Assembly: GCA_947568835.1 (NCBI GenBank)
Contig: OX387604.1
Location: 9,393,860 to 9,457,859, forward strand
Reading direction: 5' to 3'
DNA: 64,000 nucleotides
Source of the DNA: Protonemura montana
Taxonomy: Eukaryota; Arthropoda; Insecta; Plecoptera; Nemouridae
Shown: positions 10,336-22,337 of the stretch, piece after piece
Position numbering within the stretch: the first letter of the stretch is position 1
Layout of the letters: each line of letters starts with the position of its first letter
Made by a program: the position numbers and the translations under genes
Notes under the pieces: model-generated
What the model saw: only the letters and a program-made list of their open reading frames with translations
What the model was told of the DNA's origin: nothing
Database searches by the model: none

Positions 10336-10788
10336 CGACAGAATGGTTTGGCGTGTTGGAAACACCGGTTCTCATGAGATCACCGAAGTTCAGCAACACT
10401 GCGCTGGGACAGGTATTGGATGGGACCACCAGACTTATGATCAGTTCTGTTCGAGGAAGAGGTTGAGGGATGAAAGGGAGTGCAGCAACTTCATTAGCCT
10501 TGCTTATCAACCTCTTTACAGCATGGATGTATGGAGGAATCTTGTAGTTCGAATTGTACCGCCTTCGGAATGGACGTTAAGCCGGTGATCCCCTTGGTGC
10601 TATTCGACAGGAGTAGGCTATGTACCGCCACCGGGTTTCCCCTCCTCTCTTCTAGGCTAGCTTAGGTTCATCATCATCCTCATCATCATCCACTCATTCA
10701 CCGACGCCATTAGACCAGTGCCGCATGGCCAGATGTCAAAACAGTGCGTCGTTAAACACCACAAATAAATATAATAAATAAATAAAAT
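10336..10788 (+). mobile_element. 5S-rRNA-derived SINE, copy 1
   Basis: The first ~110 bp resemble 5S rRNA: GGTTCTCATGAGATCACCGAAGTTCAGCAACACTGCG-like order (motifs TTCTC, GATCACCGAAGTT, AGCAACA, GTATTGGATGGGA) from about 10366 to 10430. This region holds the internal A-box and C-box of a type-1 RNA polymerase III promoter. A body follows with CCTTCGGAATGGACGTTAAGCCGG, then a CATCATCATCC-rich part and a tail domain ending in an AAATAAAT repeat. It shares the full order with copy 2. No clear target duplication was found. It encodes no protein; open frames across it are incidental. Confidence 0.82.
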
Positions 10789-10907
10789 CTCCCCATTCCT
10801 TCTAAACTAGGTAAGGTTCATTATCATCCTCATCATCATCCACTCATTCACCGACGTCATTAGACCAGTGCCACATGGCCAGATGTCAGATCAGTGCGTC
10901 GCTAAAT
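10788..10907 (+). repeat. Partial second copy of the SINE 3' domain
   Basis: This stretch repeats the last ~120 bp of the SINE (compare 10640-10758): CTAGGTAAGGTTCATTATC, then CACTCATTCACCGACGTC, then ATTAGACCAGTGCC. It follows the first tail directly and in the same orientation, giving a SINE with a duplicated 3' end. The two copies differ at several positions. Confidence 0.8.
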
Positions 10908-10928
10908 CCCAATTATCATCAGACTCTT

Positions 10929-10949
10929 CCCCCCCCCCCCCCCCCCCCC
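10929..10949. repeat. Homopolymer C run (21)
   Basis: An uninterrupted run of 21 C directly after the tandem SINE tail. Confidence 0.95.
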
Positions 10950-13900
10950 TCCCTACCATTTTACTCTCACTGCTCTCTCTACCTCCACCACCCCACACCT
11001 CACAACACTACCATTAGAAAAGAAATGGCAGAAGAACTCGATTTCGCCTAGGCGGCACGGCAAAATAGGCTCAAACTTGTCCTATCCGATCCTTCTTGTG
11101 TGTGTAACTTAAAATAAAGCAAATAGCACGAAACACGCAATGAATCTTTATTACTGCTAAACAAAGCGATTATTCGGTATCGATATTGTGGGTCGTAATT
11201 ATTTAATTGTAGAGGTTTGTTAAGAAGAACAGCCGCAAGCGGTATCGAATATCATCCTTCGTTACCACGTTAACTCTCTTTTTTTTGGCTACACATAACT
11301 TGAAGCGAATTTATTGTTTAGTAGGTACTACTTGCTCTGTTTTCATGAACGCTTGAGTGAGAAGTGTTTATTAGAGATGTGGATCAAAACCAATCAAAAT
11401 CATGGGCTGTATTTGCATCAAGCCTGTTCTAATGGCGCCGGGTGAACTAGGGGAAGTTCAGGTATATCCTACTAGGTGTCACTGTGGTCGCATTTTAGCA
11501 TTCGATTTATGATGTGACCCTAGGTAGGTACGCTCAAAGTTCAAACTTTTGCGACTTGATACTTGAACGGTTGTCGGCTCCCAGTGTTTTAGTCCCGGTT
11601 GGCATGTTTTTGAGCTAGTGAGAGGGTCTTTCAAAATGATAAATACTTGAATGGTTTACAGGGGGATAGCCGAGTCTTCTTGACTGATATGATACTTATA
11701 ATGGATTATGTCCATTGTGTTTTTATGTATATGTACGAATACTGTGAGCAAAAGAATTGAAAATGGGGGGATTTTTGTCGACCACTCTTGTTTCCATTAC
11801 CAGCTCTAAGTACTGTTTAGGCACTTACTAGTAAATAGACCATTTACGTACAAAAAGGGGCTGAAGTCCCCACGAAGTAATAATAGCATGCCTGCACTCT
11901 CCATCCAGCGGCTGATCAATTACAGTTTCGATGCCATCTACTTCCATTTTACCATATCTTACAAGATCTTGTTAGTTTTAATTACCCTAGCCATTTGATA
12001 CAATGCATAGCATTTGTGGCAAGAACCTACATCTACTACTTTTTAAGCAATCTTTCGGCTTCCATCTTCCCCCACACACTATTTTTAATTGGTGACAGGT
12101 ACCTATACCTACTTCATTATCAGCCATCAGAAATATTATATCCGTTTCTAACTCAAAGAATCTCATCATGATTATGAAAGTGACCTAGCCATAAAGTGAT
12201 TTCACTTTTGTTAATTATTAATGTATTCATTTTGCCGGTTAATTATATTGCTCAATGAAAAACACTTGTTCTCCTATGTATACCTCGGGCAACTACAACT
12301 CGTTCTTCAGTCTTTACAGTGCATAATAGAATGCACTATATTATGCAGTAGGTACTTTTATATTATGCACATATGCAGTTCTTGCAGTGAACAAAACGGT
12401 ATCGGCCAATGAGCCAAAACGTATTGATTGTTTGAATTCAAACCACTATACACACTTGTGGTAGTTGCTATTTATTTTTTTCAGGCTTTATAATATCTCG
12501 ATGATGATTGTCCATAGCACTGCAAACTGACTAACCAAGTATTTGGCCACAAATATGGCGGGACTCTCAAAACTGATACAAAAAAACTCTGTTCTTGATG
12601 CTGGTGTCACCACTGTAAAGAGTGAAAAACATTTCAGGTTTTTGTGCAAAGATTTGACGAGCAATTTCTAATTATATTTCGATCGATATAGCTGCTTCTA
12701 TAGTTCTAGTTAATCTGAGTGAGCTATACTATGGGTGGCTTTGAGATTGTTATCAATATAGGTCGCACTGTCAACTAAATGACTATTTAGAATGATATCA
12801 AAATTTGAAATCTAAACGAAACACACACCTGAAAAGAAAGATCTTAAAAACGATTTGAATGTTAAATTCTCATATGAAAGAACTACTTTACCTTTCACTG
12901 AAATCAAGGAAGAAGAAAATGTTTTGAATTGGTCCCACTTGTGTAATAGGTAGTAACTACCTAGCTAGCGCTCAACAGAACCGTGGCAGAATTTGACATC
13001 AGAAATTTAAATGCATCCACCAACTGCCAAAGGTGCTGAAGGGAGAGAGATATATTGCAAGCGGAGTTTTCGATACGTATATTTTTAGCGATCCCATTTA
13101 AATATGCTTTACTATTTTCAATCATAATAGCTCTACAGTTCATGTGCTGAATCTCTAACCTTTCTAGTAAGTACCCTTCGTTTTCAGACTGACAAATTTG
13201 TGATTACAAATCATTTGTTTCCCATGATCTATGTGGCATTTGAAAAAAAAACACGTATTCGCTCGTTGCTTTTATGACTTCCAACTGCCAAATACTGACA
13301 TGTTTCAATGTCCCATGCAATCAATCAGTATGGTATCATCCGTTCAATCACGACAAATTAGAATTGTACCGAGCATAAGTTTTAAAATATGGACGAATTT
13401 GGACAGGATCGAACTGCGCAGACCAGATTTTAGATGCTATCAGAACTAAAATAGGATCAATTTACCCTTCGTGCGTTAGTCCTTAGTACTAAGCAGACCA
13501 TCATCATCAGGCTCAGCAGGATCAACATGATCAGGATCAAAGATCATGATGACCAGGCGAGGACAACACAAAAGGCACAAAATAACCAAGCCCTTCATAT
13601 CATTGTGCAAGCATATGCCAAATGACTTATTCTATCTTCGCTTTATAAATAGAATAGAACAGCTTTACATAAGCTGCCGAGATTAATTAAATCTTGTGTG
13701 ATATTAATCTTTTATTATGTAAAATCGGTGGTGCATCTCATTCTAATATCCGGAATAGAAAAGTGTGTAGTAGGGTTTGCGGGGAGAGGATGGGGGGTTG
13801 CTATCTTTGGCGATGAAATTAGTAACATGCATTCTGGGAGAGATAATGAGCGAAGAACACGAAATTATGAGAGGTTAATCTTGCATTTCTATTTTTGACA

Positions 13901-16542
13901 GGGAAATCACGGGCTTTTCGGTTTCATTTTTTCAAACTATGCGGGAATTTTAAATATTCGGTATGCAGTTGAAATAATCGCTCTACGGTGTTGAAAGGGA
14001 TTAAAGAACGCGAGGGAGAAATAAAGCAGTTTGCCCCGCAGAATGAATTGTACCTACTTACCGGGTTTTGAGATGACATTACATTCTACAGAATGAACAT
14101 CTGTGAATTAATCACATTTTTGCACATAGATTAAATACATCCCCTCGCAATTCAGGGTACAGGGCACAGCCACAGGGTGCTACATAAGGAGTAGTCAGTC
14201 GAACGTGTAAGTACTCTTAGGTCATACTATATACCGTGTGAACTCAATGCTGCACTGACCAACTGCACTCTAACATGCAGCCCAACTGAGTAGGTAAACA
14301 ACACCCAAACATTTTCAAATAAAATATTATTTATTTACAGATTATAAGAACGAACGACTTTGATACACATATTGTAGTGCTTTTCACGCCCTTCTATAAT
14401 ACTTGCTCATCCCTTCGTTTGATTTGAAATGCAGCGAATTAGCGAGTATGAGCAAGTGAATTGAACGGGGTCCAGCGACCGGCGGCAGCCCTCATGGATC
14501 TGGGGCTGATTTTACTTTTGACATTAATCCTGCCCCTAGCTGTCACGGATTTGCGAGGGATGCTGCAGGGGGCCAGTGGAGGGGGGGGGGGTCCAGGGGT
14601 GTCCCTTGCAGATCAGCCGGCGGACAATCCCGTGGGCAAGGGGTAGGGGGTGGAAAGTGCTGTGCGTACAGCGTATAGTTTGTTACTGTGGTCCAGTCAT
14701 CACTTATCCTAGCATTTACCTACACACCATTTTACCCTTCAGGAATGATGCTTGCTACAGATTTATCTCTCATAATATAGTCAGTAAGCCCAAACGCGCT
14801 GAAACGTGACAATCCTGTGACATTTTGGCTGCCAGACTACGACTATGGTATTCACTATATCCAGATTATTCTAAAATGTCTAAATGGATGTATTTTTGTA
14901 GCAGGCAAGTCAGATAGGTTGGCGCAGAACAAACGTGACCGCAAAAACGACCAAAAAATGTCAATGCGATTTAGCACGAATTAGAACTGCAGAGGGTGGA
15001 CTTTATCAGAGGAATCGTTATTTCGTCACGACTCTGCTCTGTTCACACGTGGATGTTCGGGAACGAAATGAAGATAATTGCTATTTTTATTTTCATGATT
15101 AGTATTTATAAAATATGGTTGCAAATGGAAGTTACAAAACAAACAACAGTTGCATATTCACCGAAAAGTGAAAAACATGTTACCCTAAATGTTAATTTTT
15201 TTTTTTCATAAAATGTTATCCTGCTCTTTTCATAAGAAGTAAGTATTGAACCACTTGAGTTTCGTCGCCAATATTGAACGTAGAATGAAATCTTATCGAA
15301 GATACTGCATCTTTTCTGAACTTTCAGTGAAGTATAGGTAATTAAGATTTCGCCTCAGCCCCTAAATTACTCTTCAGGGCGGCGAGACCGGCAAGTCTTA
15401 TTGGAAATTGCATTATACATCTGCAATTAGCGAGCTTCATTAGCGCTCAACTTTATCATAATTGGGACAAGTGTTCTGGAAAATCTCTTGTCTGGTTCGA
15501 TTTAAGAAACTCAGTTCGCTTTTTTTGTAGCTTTTAACTGGACAAAAAAATTCTGGTGAATTGGAAAAGAGGCGTTAAAGGTATTGGTACATAACATTCG
15601 TTCAATGTATTTCGAAATTACTGAATCTCTGTACAATAATTTTTAAATTGTTATCCGAGCACATAATATTAAGGTAGACGCTCAAGACGACACGAATCGA
15701 ATGAAATCTAAAAAAAAACGTGAGAAGAACTTAAACTCTTCCATGATAATTACAGGAAAATATTCCCTTACAACTTCCTTTACGCCCCCAAATGCCGCAC
15801 ACCTATATATCAGCTGTTCATGGTTGTTCATGGCTGTTCATGGTTACTTGTCCTTCATCCTACTGTGGTCAGAAAAATCCAGATAAAAATGTTACTATTT
15901 TATAACTTTGAACTTTGAAGCGATTTGCCATTGACAATAATTGGCCAGGTACGTCTCATAAAAAGCCAGCGATTGATGCACTTTCATAATCCGTATTGCA
16001 AAACAGCATAAACGTCCAAAACGTCCAACCCTAAACGTCTAATAAAACTAAAATAATGTTCTGGTTTACACTAAATAATCACACGAGTTTGTCTGCAAAA
16101 CAAACTGAACATGTATGTACCGAGGGGTACCGAACACAGCACCGAGAACCACGAATTGTACGCTGAGAGACGAGCACAAGTTATCAAGTACAGGATGGGT
16201 TTGACATCAAATAAAACGCTTGGGGTTCCGACAAAGGATGATGTGATGAAGGAAAATAGCTCGGTCTACATATAGGCATACATAGCATATCGCTATCTCT
16301 CTCTTTGTGTTGAGGGGAATGTACTTAACTGGATATTACAAATTAAGCCGATATTGCAAACTGCAGTTCTATCGCCAGTCAGGTACGATATATATACGAT
16401 GTTGTTTTAGGTCATTTTAGTTCAGTGGCTACTTTTAGATTTTCGCGTGTGTAGTCGAATGCAGTGTAATAAACATGTGTTGTATTATTATTCTATGTTT
16501 CGCTAGCACACAATAGAATTGAAATAGTTTTTCTGAAATCAT
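10950..16542. other. Intergenic, no firm gene
   Basis: No supported gene. It contains a G run of 11 at 14581-14591 in a GC-richer pocket (14460-14660) that includes a short hydrophobic open frame from ATG 14495 (MDLGLILLLTLILPLAV). A 10-bp GTTCATGG-type tandem triplet lies near 15817-15845. Everything else reads as AT-rich non-coding DNA. Confidence 0.5.
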
Positions 16543-16974
16543 ACCGAACGGTTTGGCGTGTTGGAAGCTCCGGTTCTCGTGAGATCACCAAAGTTAAGCA
16601 ACACTGCGCTGAGTCAGGTATTAGATGGGTGACAATCATACACTTGTCCAGTTCTGATCGGGAAAGATGTTGGAGAGATAAATATTAGTACAGCAACTTC
16701 ATTCGCCTTGCTTGTCCCCCTCTCGTCAACGGCATGTATTTGTGGAGGAATCCTGCTGTTTGCGTTGTACCGTCCTTCGGAAAGGACGTTAAGCCGGTGG
16801 TTCCCTTGGTGCTCTTCGACAGGAGTAGGCTACTTGCCAACACCGGGTTTCCCCCCTCCCTTCTAAGCTAGGTTACGTTCATCATCATCTTCAGAATCAT
16901 CCGCTCATTCACCGACGCCATTAGACCAGTTGTCAAAACAGTGCGTCGTTGAATTTCAATAATCAATCAATCAA
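16543..16974 (+). mobile_element. 5S-rRNA-derived SINE, copy 2, with exact target duplication
   Basis: This 432-bp element is flanked by the 11-bp direct repeat tctgaaatcat at 16532-16542 and 16975-16985. The head is 5S-like: GGTTCTCGTGAGATCACC, AAGTTAAGCAACACTGCGC and TATTAGATGGGTGAC. These correspond to the A-box, intermediate element and C-box of the 5S internal promoter. The body has CCTTCGGAAAGGACGTTAAG and CACCGGGTTTCCCCCCTCC, and the end is an (ATCA)n tail rather than poly-A. 5S-derived SINEs (SINE3 class) are mobilised by LINE machinery; the partner LINE is not visible here. Confidence 0.9.
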
Positions 16975-17140
16975 TCTGAAATCATTTTATATCTTTTCTG
17001 CAGAAAAATGTATCAATACACATTGGACTGATGACCAATACAAAACGCAATATTACATCTGTTTGGGAAGCAAATTCACTCTCATCTTGTTTATAAAAGC
17101 ATTCTCCTTGCGTTCAGTGGTCGTGATACCTATTTTCCAA

Positions 17141-17235
17141 TTATTCACCGATGCCGAAAGACCAGTACAAGCCTCATGACCCAGTGGCAAAACAGTACCT
17201 CCTCTAGCACCACACTTTTTTTATCAATCAATCAA
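17141..17235 (+). repeat. Diverged SINE tail fragment
   Basis: TTATTCACCGATGCCGAAAG, ACCAGTACAAGCCTCATG and CAAAACAGTACCTC follow the order of the SINE tail domain. The fragment ends in ATCAATCAATCAA. It is a degraded 5'-truncated copy 155 bp downstream of copy 2, in the same orientation. Confidence 0.65.
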
Positions 17236-19484
17236 GCAACCTGATAAGCCAGTGCTAGCCACCCCGTTGTGGTCCGGTAACTTGTTTCGAAAATATGCCC
17301 CTAGCTAAAGATTCTTACTTTTTTTTCTTTACTTATAACCGTTCAAAGATCATTTAGATTATTATCGTAAATGTACATTTTCCACCATTTTCTAGAGTAA
17401 GTCTATCGTAGTAAGTCTACCGGAACCAACCCAGTTGCATGTAAACCTTGTTGGCATTTTGACCAAGCAAGAATATGTATTATGATTTCTAGACATGGGA
17501 GCATGCTCCTGTTTACTCAGATAGCTCTGATTATGTAAGCCCTAAGATTGTTTTTATTTCATTATAAATAGGGAGCAGACCCCAACGGCGTTTTCCATGG
17601 CACACCCTTTCATCAACAACTGGGCCTGCGACGAAATGGGTTGGAGTCTAATATCAATTAAAGTAACTATATTACATCATATTATTGCCGCCCAATGTTT
17701 TTACAGATGTGACACGGTGCTTGCCCCCATTTTTATTTAGGGGTCTTTTCTTGAGCAACTTCCAAAATGAAACTCTCATGCTTGTAATAAACTTGTTTTT
17801 GTTTTTTAACCAAAAAAAAAGGTATTTATAATTATTTTAATTTATATTTTAATGCACATTCGTCTTGATTTATTTTGGTTTCTTCTTGGTAGCATCGAAG
17901 AAAGTATTTCATTCAGGATATCACTTTAAGCGAGTGCTTGGTGTTGCTGATGTAGTGAATTATATATTTGAAAATAGAACGGCCCCCATCTTCCATCCAA
18001 CTGTTTCAAGATTGATCTGTTCAAATTTCAATGAGTAAGAAAGATTAGTAGACGTGACAAAATTTTACAAATTTTGTTGGCTTCGGAATATAATTTAATA
18101 TCCTTGGCTGAGGTTTGTGCCCTGCTGGCTTGTGAATCACAATCGGACGATGATCTTTGAATACAACATCAGTGCGGGCACTAGCATCTGATAAAGTTAT
18201 TATTTTCAATATTGCGTACATGCAATATGAATATGAAATACAAAAGTCAATATTTTCACCCTAAGTTGAAGGAGGTAGGAAAGAAAAGGCACATTTAAAT
18301 TTGATTAACGGCCTGGGAGAAAGTAAAGTAGTACTATATGAAAGAAGATATTAACGATAAATATTCATAAAGGTTGAACCTCCTTTATATTACTAAAACG
18401 CAATTGAATGCTTTAATTTGCTTGGCCCGTCTTACATTTTGATTTGCATGAGCTCCTTCCTGACTCCAACGCTAGCGAGGTCATAGTCGTTCACCCTACG
18501 CAAAAACAGAAATATTCTAAAATTGGTTCTCAAAATCTTAACAAAAATACGTTTAACGATAAAGAAAATTTTATTTTTTCTTCTTCAAATTTCAACAATA
18601 ACTTTCAATTTCGTGTCATTTCTCACTTTACTAACATTAGGTTTTTAATTGAAAGCCAATTTTAACCAATGTGCCGCGAAAACTTTGAAACCCTCTCCAA
18701 ACATCTCGATATCACACACTGGACCAGACCAGACTCTTCAAAAGACACTTTTAGAAACCCCAAAGTTGCCATTCCTTGCTCGAGGTAGGGAGAGAAATTG
18801 ACCAGGATGTTTTAAAACATTTTTTTTTGCTCTCCAGCAAAGACATTTAAACTTGACAGCCCCACATTGGGATCGTTTACTTTCGTTTCTTTTCCAGAAC
18901 TTTTTTTCCGCTCGACCTCAAGAGGTAGAACCATCTTTGAGACATAACACGAGAATGGGGTAGCAGCAGCCAGCATGGCTATAAGGGCAACCTACTGGGT
19001 CATCATTTCCTGAGACATGCCTGTTTCAGCTTTTCTCCTAGCCGGATGCTGCCGGTCGCAGATGAGGCGACAGATAATTTCCTTGTTCTGCATCCCAATC
19101 TAACAGGCAGCATCCAGAATAAGACAGTTTTCGTTATATTCTCTGCAATAGCCTCCACCGTCTTCGAGACATAATCACTATCTGAGCCTAGCTAATGAAT
19201 CCATTTATTTAAGATTTATAGTTAAACAGGGAAAAAATCAACAGCCATAAAGACATGCACTTTACTGGAGATGAAAATCTAGGAGACACCCTGTAGCCTT
19301 CTAACACAAAACAGCCCCACTGGGAGAACGCCATGAATAGAACACCGAATCACCCTGTAATCATTGGCATTCAAGTGCCAAAGAGACAGTCATTAAAAAG
19401 CAATAACATTCTGCTGTAAATATCATGCACATAACTATTCGCTTTTACGGAAACTATAATATTATACTAATTAAGTGTTAGTAC
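17236..19484. other. Intergenic, no gene seen
   Basis: No coding or RNA gene is supported. The DNA is AT-rich with a few C/T-rich patches (about 18700-18980). Confidence 0.5.
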
Positions 19485-19674
19485 CTTGTATAGGTTAAAG
19501 CACATATTCTTTTGTCGGAAGGGTCAGCTTTTTTCCCCGTTGAGTAGATATTGTTTGCTACAGTAACAGCATCCAGCACTCCGTCGAATGTCCAGCTTTT
19601 TAATCTTTCGTGTTCTCCGTTTGCAGTTGGGACTAAGTAAAATTCTGGGTAATAACTTTGTTGCAGCTTTCTAT
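19485..19674 (-). CDS. Possible exon or gene relic of unknown identity
   Basis: Read on the minus strand, this 190-nt stretch is open and gives a protein-like composition, including RKLQQSYYPEFYLVPTANGE and LKSWTFDGVLDAVTVANNIY. It begins after CCTGCAG and ends at ACAAG|GTACTA, so it has the shape of an internal exon. I do not recognise a family. The acceptor lacks a strong pyrimidine tract and no companion exons were found. A decayed transposon or viral relic, or chance, are alternatives. Confidence 0.3.
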
Positions 19675-20020
19675 CTGCAGGATCACTCTTAATCAAAGGA
19701 GTGTGATCGTTTAGACAGAGCGAGAAAATCGCATTGCCATAAAATCTCTAGACAATCCTTTGAGAAAAAAAACTCAAAAGACATTCACGTATCTCCTTAA
19801 ATGCTAGCGAAACAAACAAAAACCTTTATAGAAAACAAAATCAAACTTGAAATATGAGTCGAGTTAGTGTTTTATTTTGTTTGTATCTTGTAATTAATTG
19901 TAGTCTTTGGTTGATAACATGAAGGTGGATATTGTACGTGCAGGTCATTTGTCGGCAATAAGGCATGGTCTACTAGATTCTCGGAACGCGGGTGTACTAC
20001 GGCAACAATAGAAATAAGCA

Positions 20021-21106
20021 AGTACACAAGTACACAAGTACACAAGTACACAAGTACACAAGTACACAAGTACACAAGTACACAAGTACACAAGTACACA
20101 AGTACACAAGTACACAAGTACACAAGTACACAAGTACACAAGTACACGAGTACACGAGTACACAAGTACACAAGTACACAAGTACACAAGTACACAAGTA
20201 CACAAGTACACAAGTACACAAGTACACGAGTACACGAGTACACGAGTACACGAGTACACAAGTACACAAGTACACAAGTACACAAGTACACTACACACAA
20301 GTACACAAGTACACAAGTACACAAGTACACACACAAGTACACAAGTACACAAGTACACAAGTACACAAGTACACGAGTACACAAGTACACAAGTACACAA
20401 GTACACAAGTACACGAGTACACAAGTACACAAGTACACAAGTACACAAGTACACAAGTACAGAAGTACACACACAAGTACACAAGTACACAAGTACACAA
20501 GTACACAAGTACACGAGTACACGAGTACACAAGTACACAAGTACACAAGTACACAAGTACACGAGTACACAAGTACACAAGTACACGAGTACACAAGTAC
20601 ACAAGTACACAAGTACACAAGTACACGAGTACACAAGTACACAAGTACACAAGTACACAAGTACACGAGTACACAAGTACACAAGTACACAAGTACACAA
20701 GTACACGAGTACACAAGTACACAAGTACACAAGTACACAAGTACACGAGTACACAAGTACACAAGTACACAAGTACACAAGTACACAAGTACACAAGTAC
20801 ACAAGTACACAAGTACACAAGTACACAAGTACACAAGTACACAAGTACACAAGTACACAAGTACACAAGTACACAAGTACACAAGTACACAAGTACACAA
20901 GTACACAAGTACACAAGTACACAAGTACACAAGTACACGAGTACACAAGTACACAAGTACACAAGTACAGAAGTACACGAGTACACAAATACACAAGTAC
21001 ACGAGTACACAAATACACAAGTACACAAGTACACAAATACACAAATACACAAATACACAAGTACACAAGTACACAAATACACAATCACACAAGTACACAA
21101 GTACAC
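20021..21106. repeat. 8-bp minisatellite (agtacaca)n, about 135 copies
   Basis: A 1.09-kb array of AGTACACA with an A-to-G variant (AGTACACG). The variant recurs every 40 bp in places (C at 20586, 20626, 20666, 20706, 20746; also 20374/20414 and 20522/20562), which shows a five-unit higher-order repeat. Slips such as AGTACACACACA occur near 20330 and 20470, and the 3' end degrades into AAATACAC units (20990-21090). Because 8 is not a multiple of 3 and no unit contains a stop, frames on both strands stay open with an 8-residue period. These are not genes. Confidence 0.97.
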
Positions 21107-21710
21107 TGAAATAACATGCTGGTTAATTGGTAATCAAATTCCCTCTTTTCTTATCACGCCTCGACCCCATTTATGCCGTTTCGGATCATATTTCATACCG
21201 GGTTGGTTTATGCTCATTTGCTGCGAATTTTTGCTGTGTGAATATTTCCAAGCGTACTTTAAAAAATGAGAACTCTTGTGGCCAGGTACTAATGATGTAC
21301 CAACTTCCAATATCGTGAAGGGGATAGGGACCGCACTATTACATTTTGGCCAAGTCATTGATCGGAAAGTTTTTGGTAACGTAACTTGGAAGCTTTTGAA
21401 AAAGCAAAGATTGTAACATTCCCCGAAATAACACTTATACTTGTTTGAACTTTGCTATAATTAGCAATGCTAATACAGCAATTCTGTATTAATGTTCTTT
21501 GTATTTAATTTGCTGTATTCTACAGAACTAGCAGCTGAGATTAACCAACTTATTGAATTGATATCACTGAATACTGAATATCCTCCACAAATCCTTGTTT
21601 GATTAAAATCCCTCCAACCTCTCTCCCAAAAGTGGCCGTACGATTGCAAAATGTTCACCTGTTCTTACCGTGACTTGGCGACCGAGCCGAGTATCACCGG
21701 CATGCCTATC

Positions 21711-21711
<1 letters not shown>

Positions 21712-21744
<33 letters not shown>
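21712..21744. repeat. Homopolymer C run (33)
   Basis: 33 consecutive C, followed by CACACACC. It is the longest homopolymer in the window. Confidence 0.95.
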
Positions 21745-21971
21745 ACACACCTGTCTTCATCCCAGTGTGTGGTAAGTCATGGTTGTTTAGTCTCACGTAT
21801 TCTTAAAAGGATATCATATTCAGATTTCCTTGATAACTTCTTATCTTGGCTCGCGCAATAAGACACCAGAATTGTCTGCACTCGTGCCATTTAGGTATTT
21901 GCCGAGTTGTGAGTCTCCGTTGTTAGCTGCCGGCGTGCGTAAAACGTTGTTTTTGTACAATGTTGTGGAGA

Positions 21972-21998
21972 GGGGGGGGGGGGGGGGGGGGGGGGGGT
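21972..21998. repeat. Homopolymer G run (27)
   Basis: 27 consecutive G, 228 bp after the C33 run and of opposite polarity. Together they form a potential long-range C/G inverted pair. Confidence 0.95.
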
Positions 21999-22138
21999 AA
22001 ACCTGGTGGAAAATGTCAAAATAATAAAAAAGACGCAGTGTGTGTGTATGTGTTTTTTTTTTTATTTAAACCGGAGAGTTGTAGGCAAAGTTGGCACGTC
22101 TTCCAATAAATTTAAAATAATCTCAGATATACACCGCG

Positions 22139-22337
22139 TTTCAAAATTTACTGGATGTACTGGGCCAGTAAACAAATCTTACTGGAACCATTTTGAAACC
22201 ACAGCAGTGAGCTGTGCTGAGCTTTCCAAAACGTCTGTCAAATTAAAAAAAAAGTGTACTAGGAGTTCTGGACCTATTTCGTCCAGTAGATTTTACGGGA
22301 GTCCTCCTGGAGCCAGCAAATCCAGTAAGTTTTGGAA
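22139..22337. repeat. Inverted-repeat unit with 18-bp ends
   Basis: tttcaaaatttactggat at 22139-22156 matches the reverse complement of 22320-22337 at 16 of 18 positions. Internal ACTGG/CCAGT motifs repeat in both orientations. No target duplication is visible. A small decayed DNA transposon is possible. Confidence 0.4.

Noticed and set aside
10262-10588. Open frames of about 80 codons on both strands
   Set aside because: They lie across SINE copy 1, a non-coding polymerase III element.
16543-16660. A functional 5S rRNA gene
   Set aside because: The 5S similarity is limited to the head, is diverged, and continues into a SINE body with a target duplication.
20021-21106. Regular repeats suggestive of a CRISPR array
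   Set aside because: There are no unique spacers, the unit is 8 bp, and the genome is eukaryotic.
19872-21269. Open frames of 271-425 codons on both strands, with Cys/Val/Leu/Tyr or Thr/Ser/Gln/His/Lys/Tyr 8-residue repeats
   Set aside because: They are translations of a stop-free 8-bp minisatellite; frames on both strands are equally open and the flanks lack gene signals.
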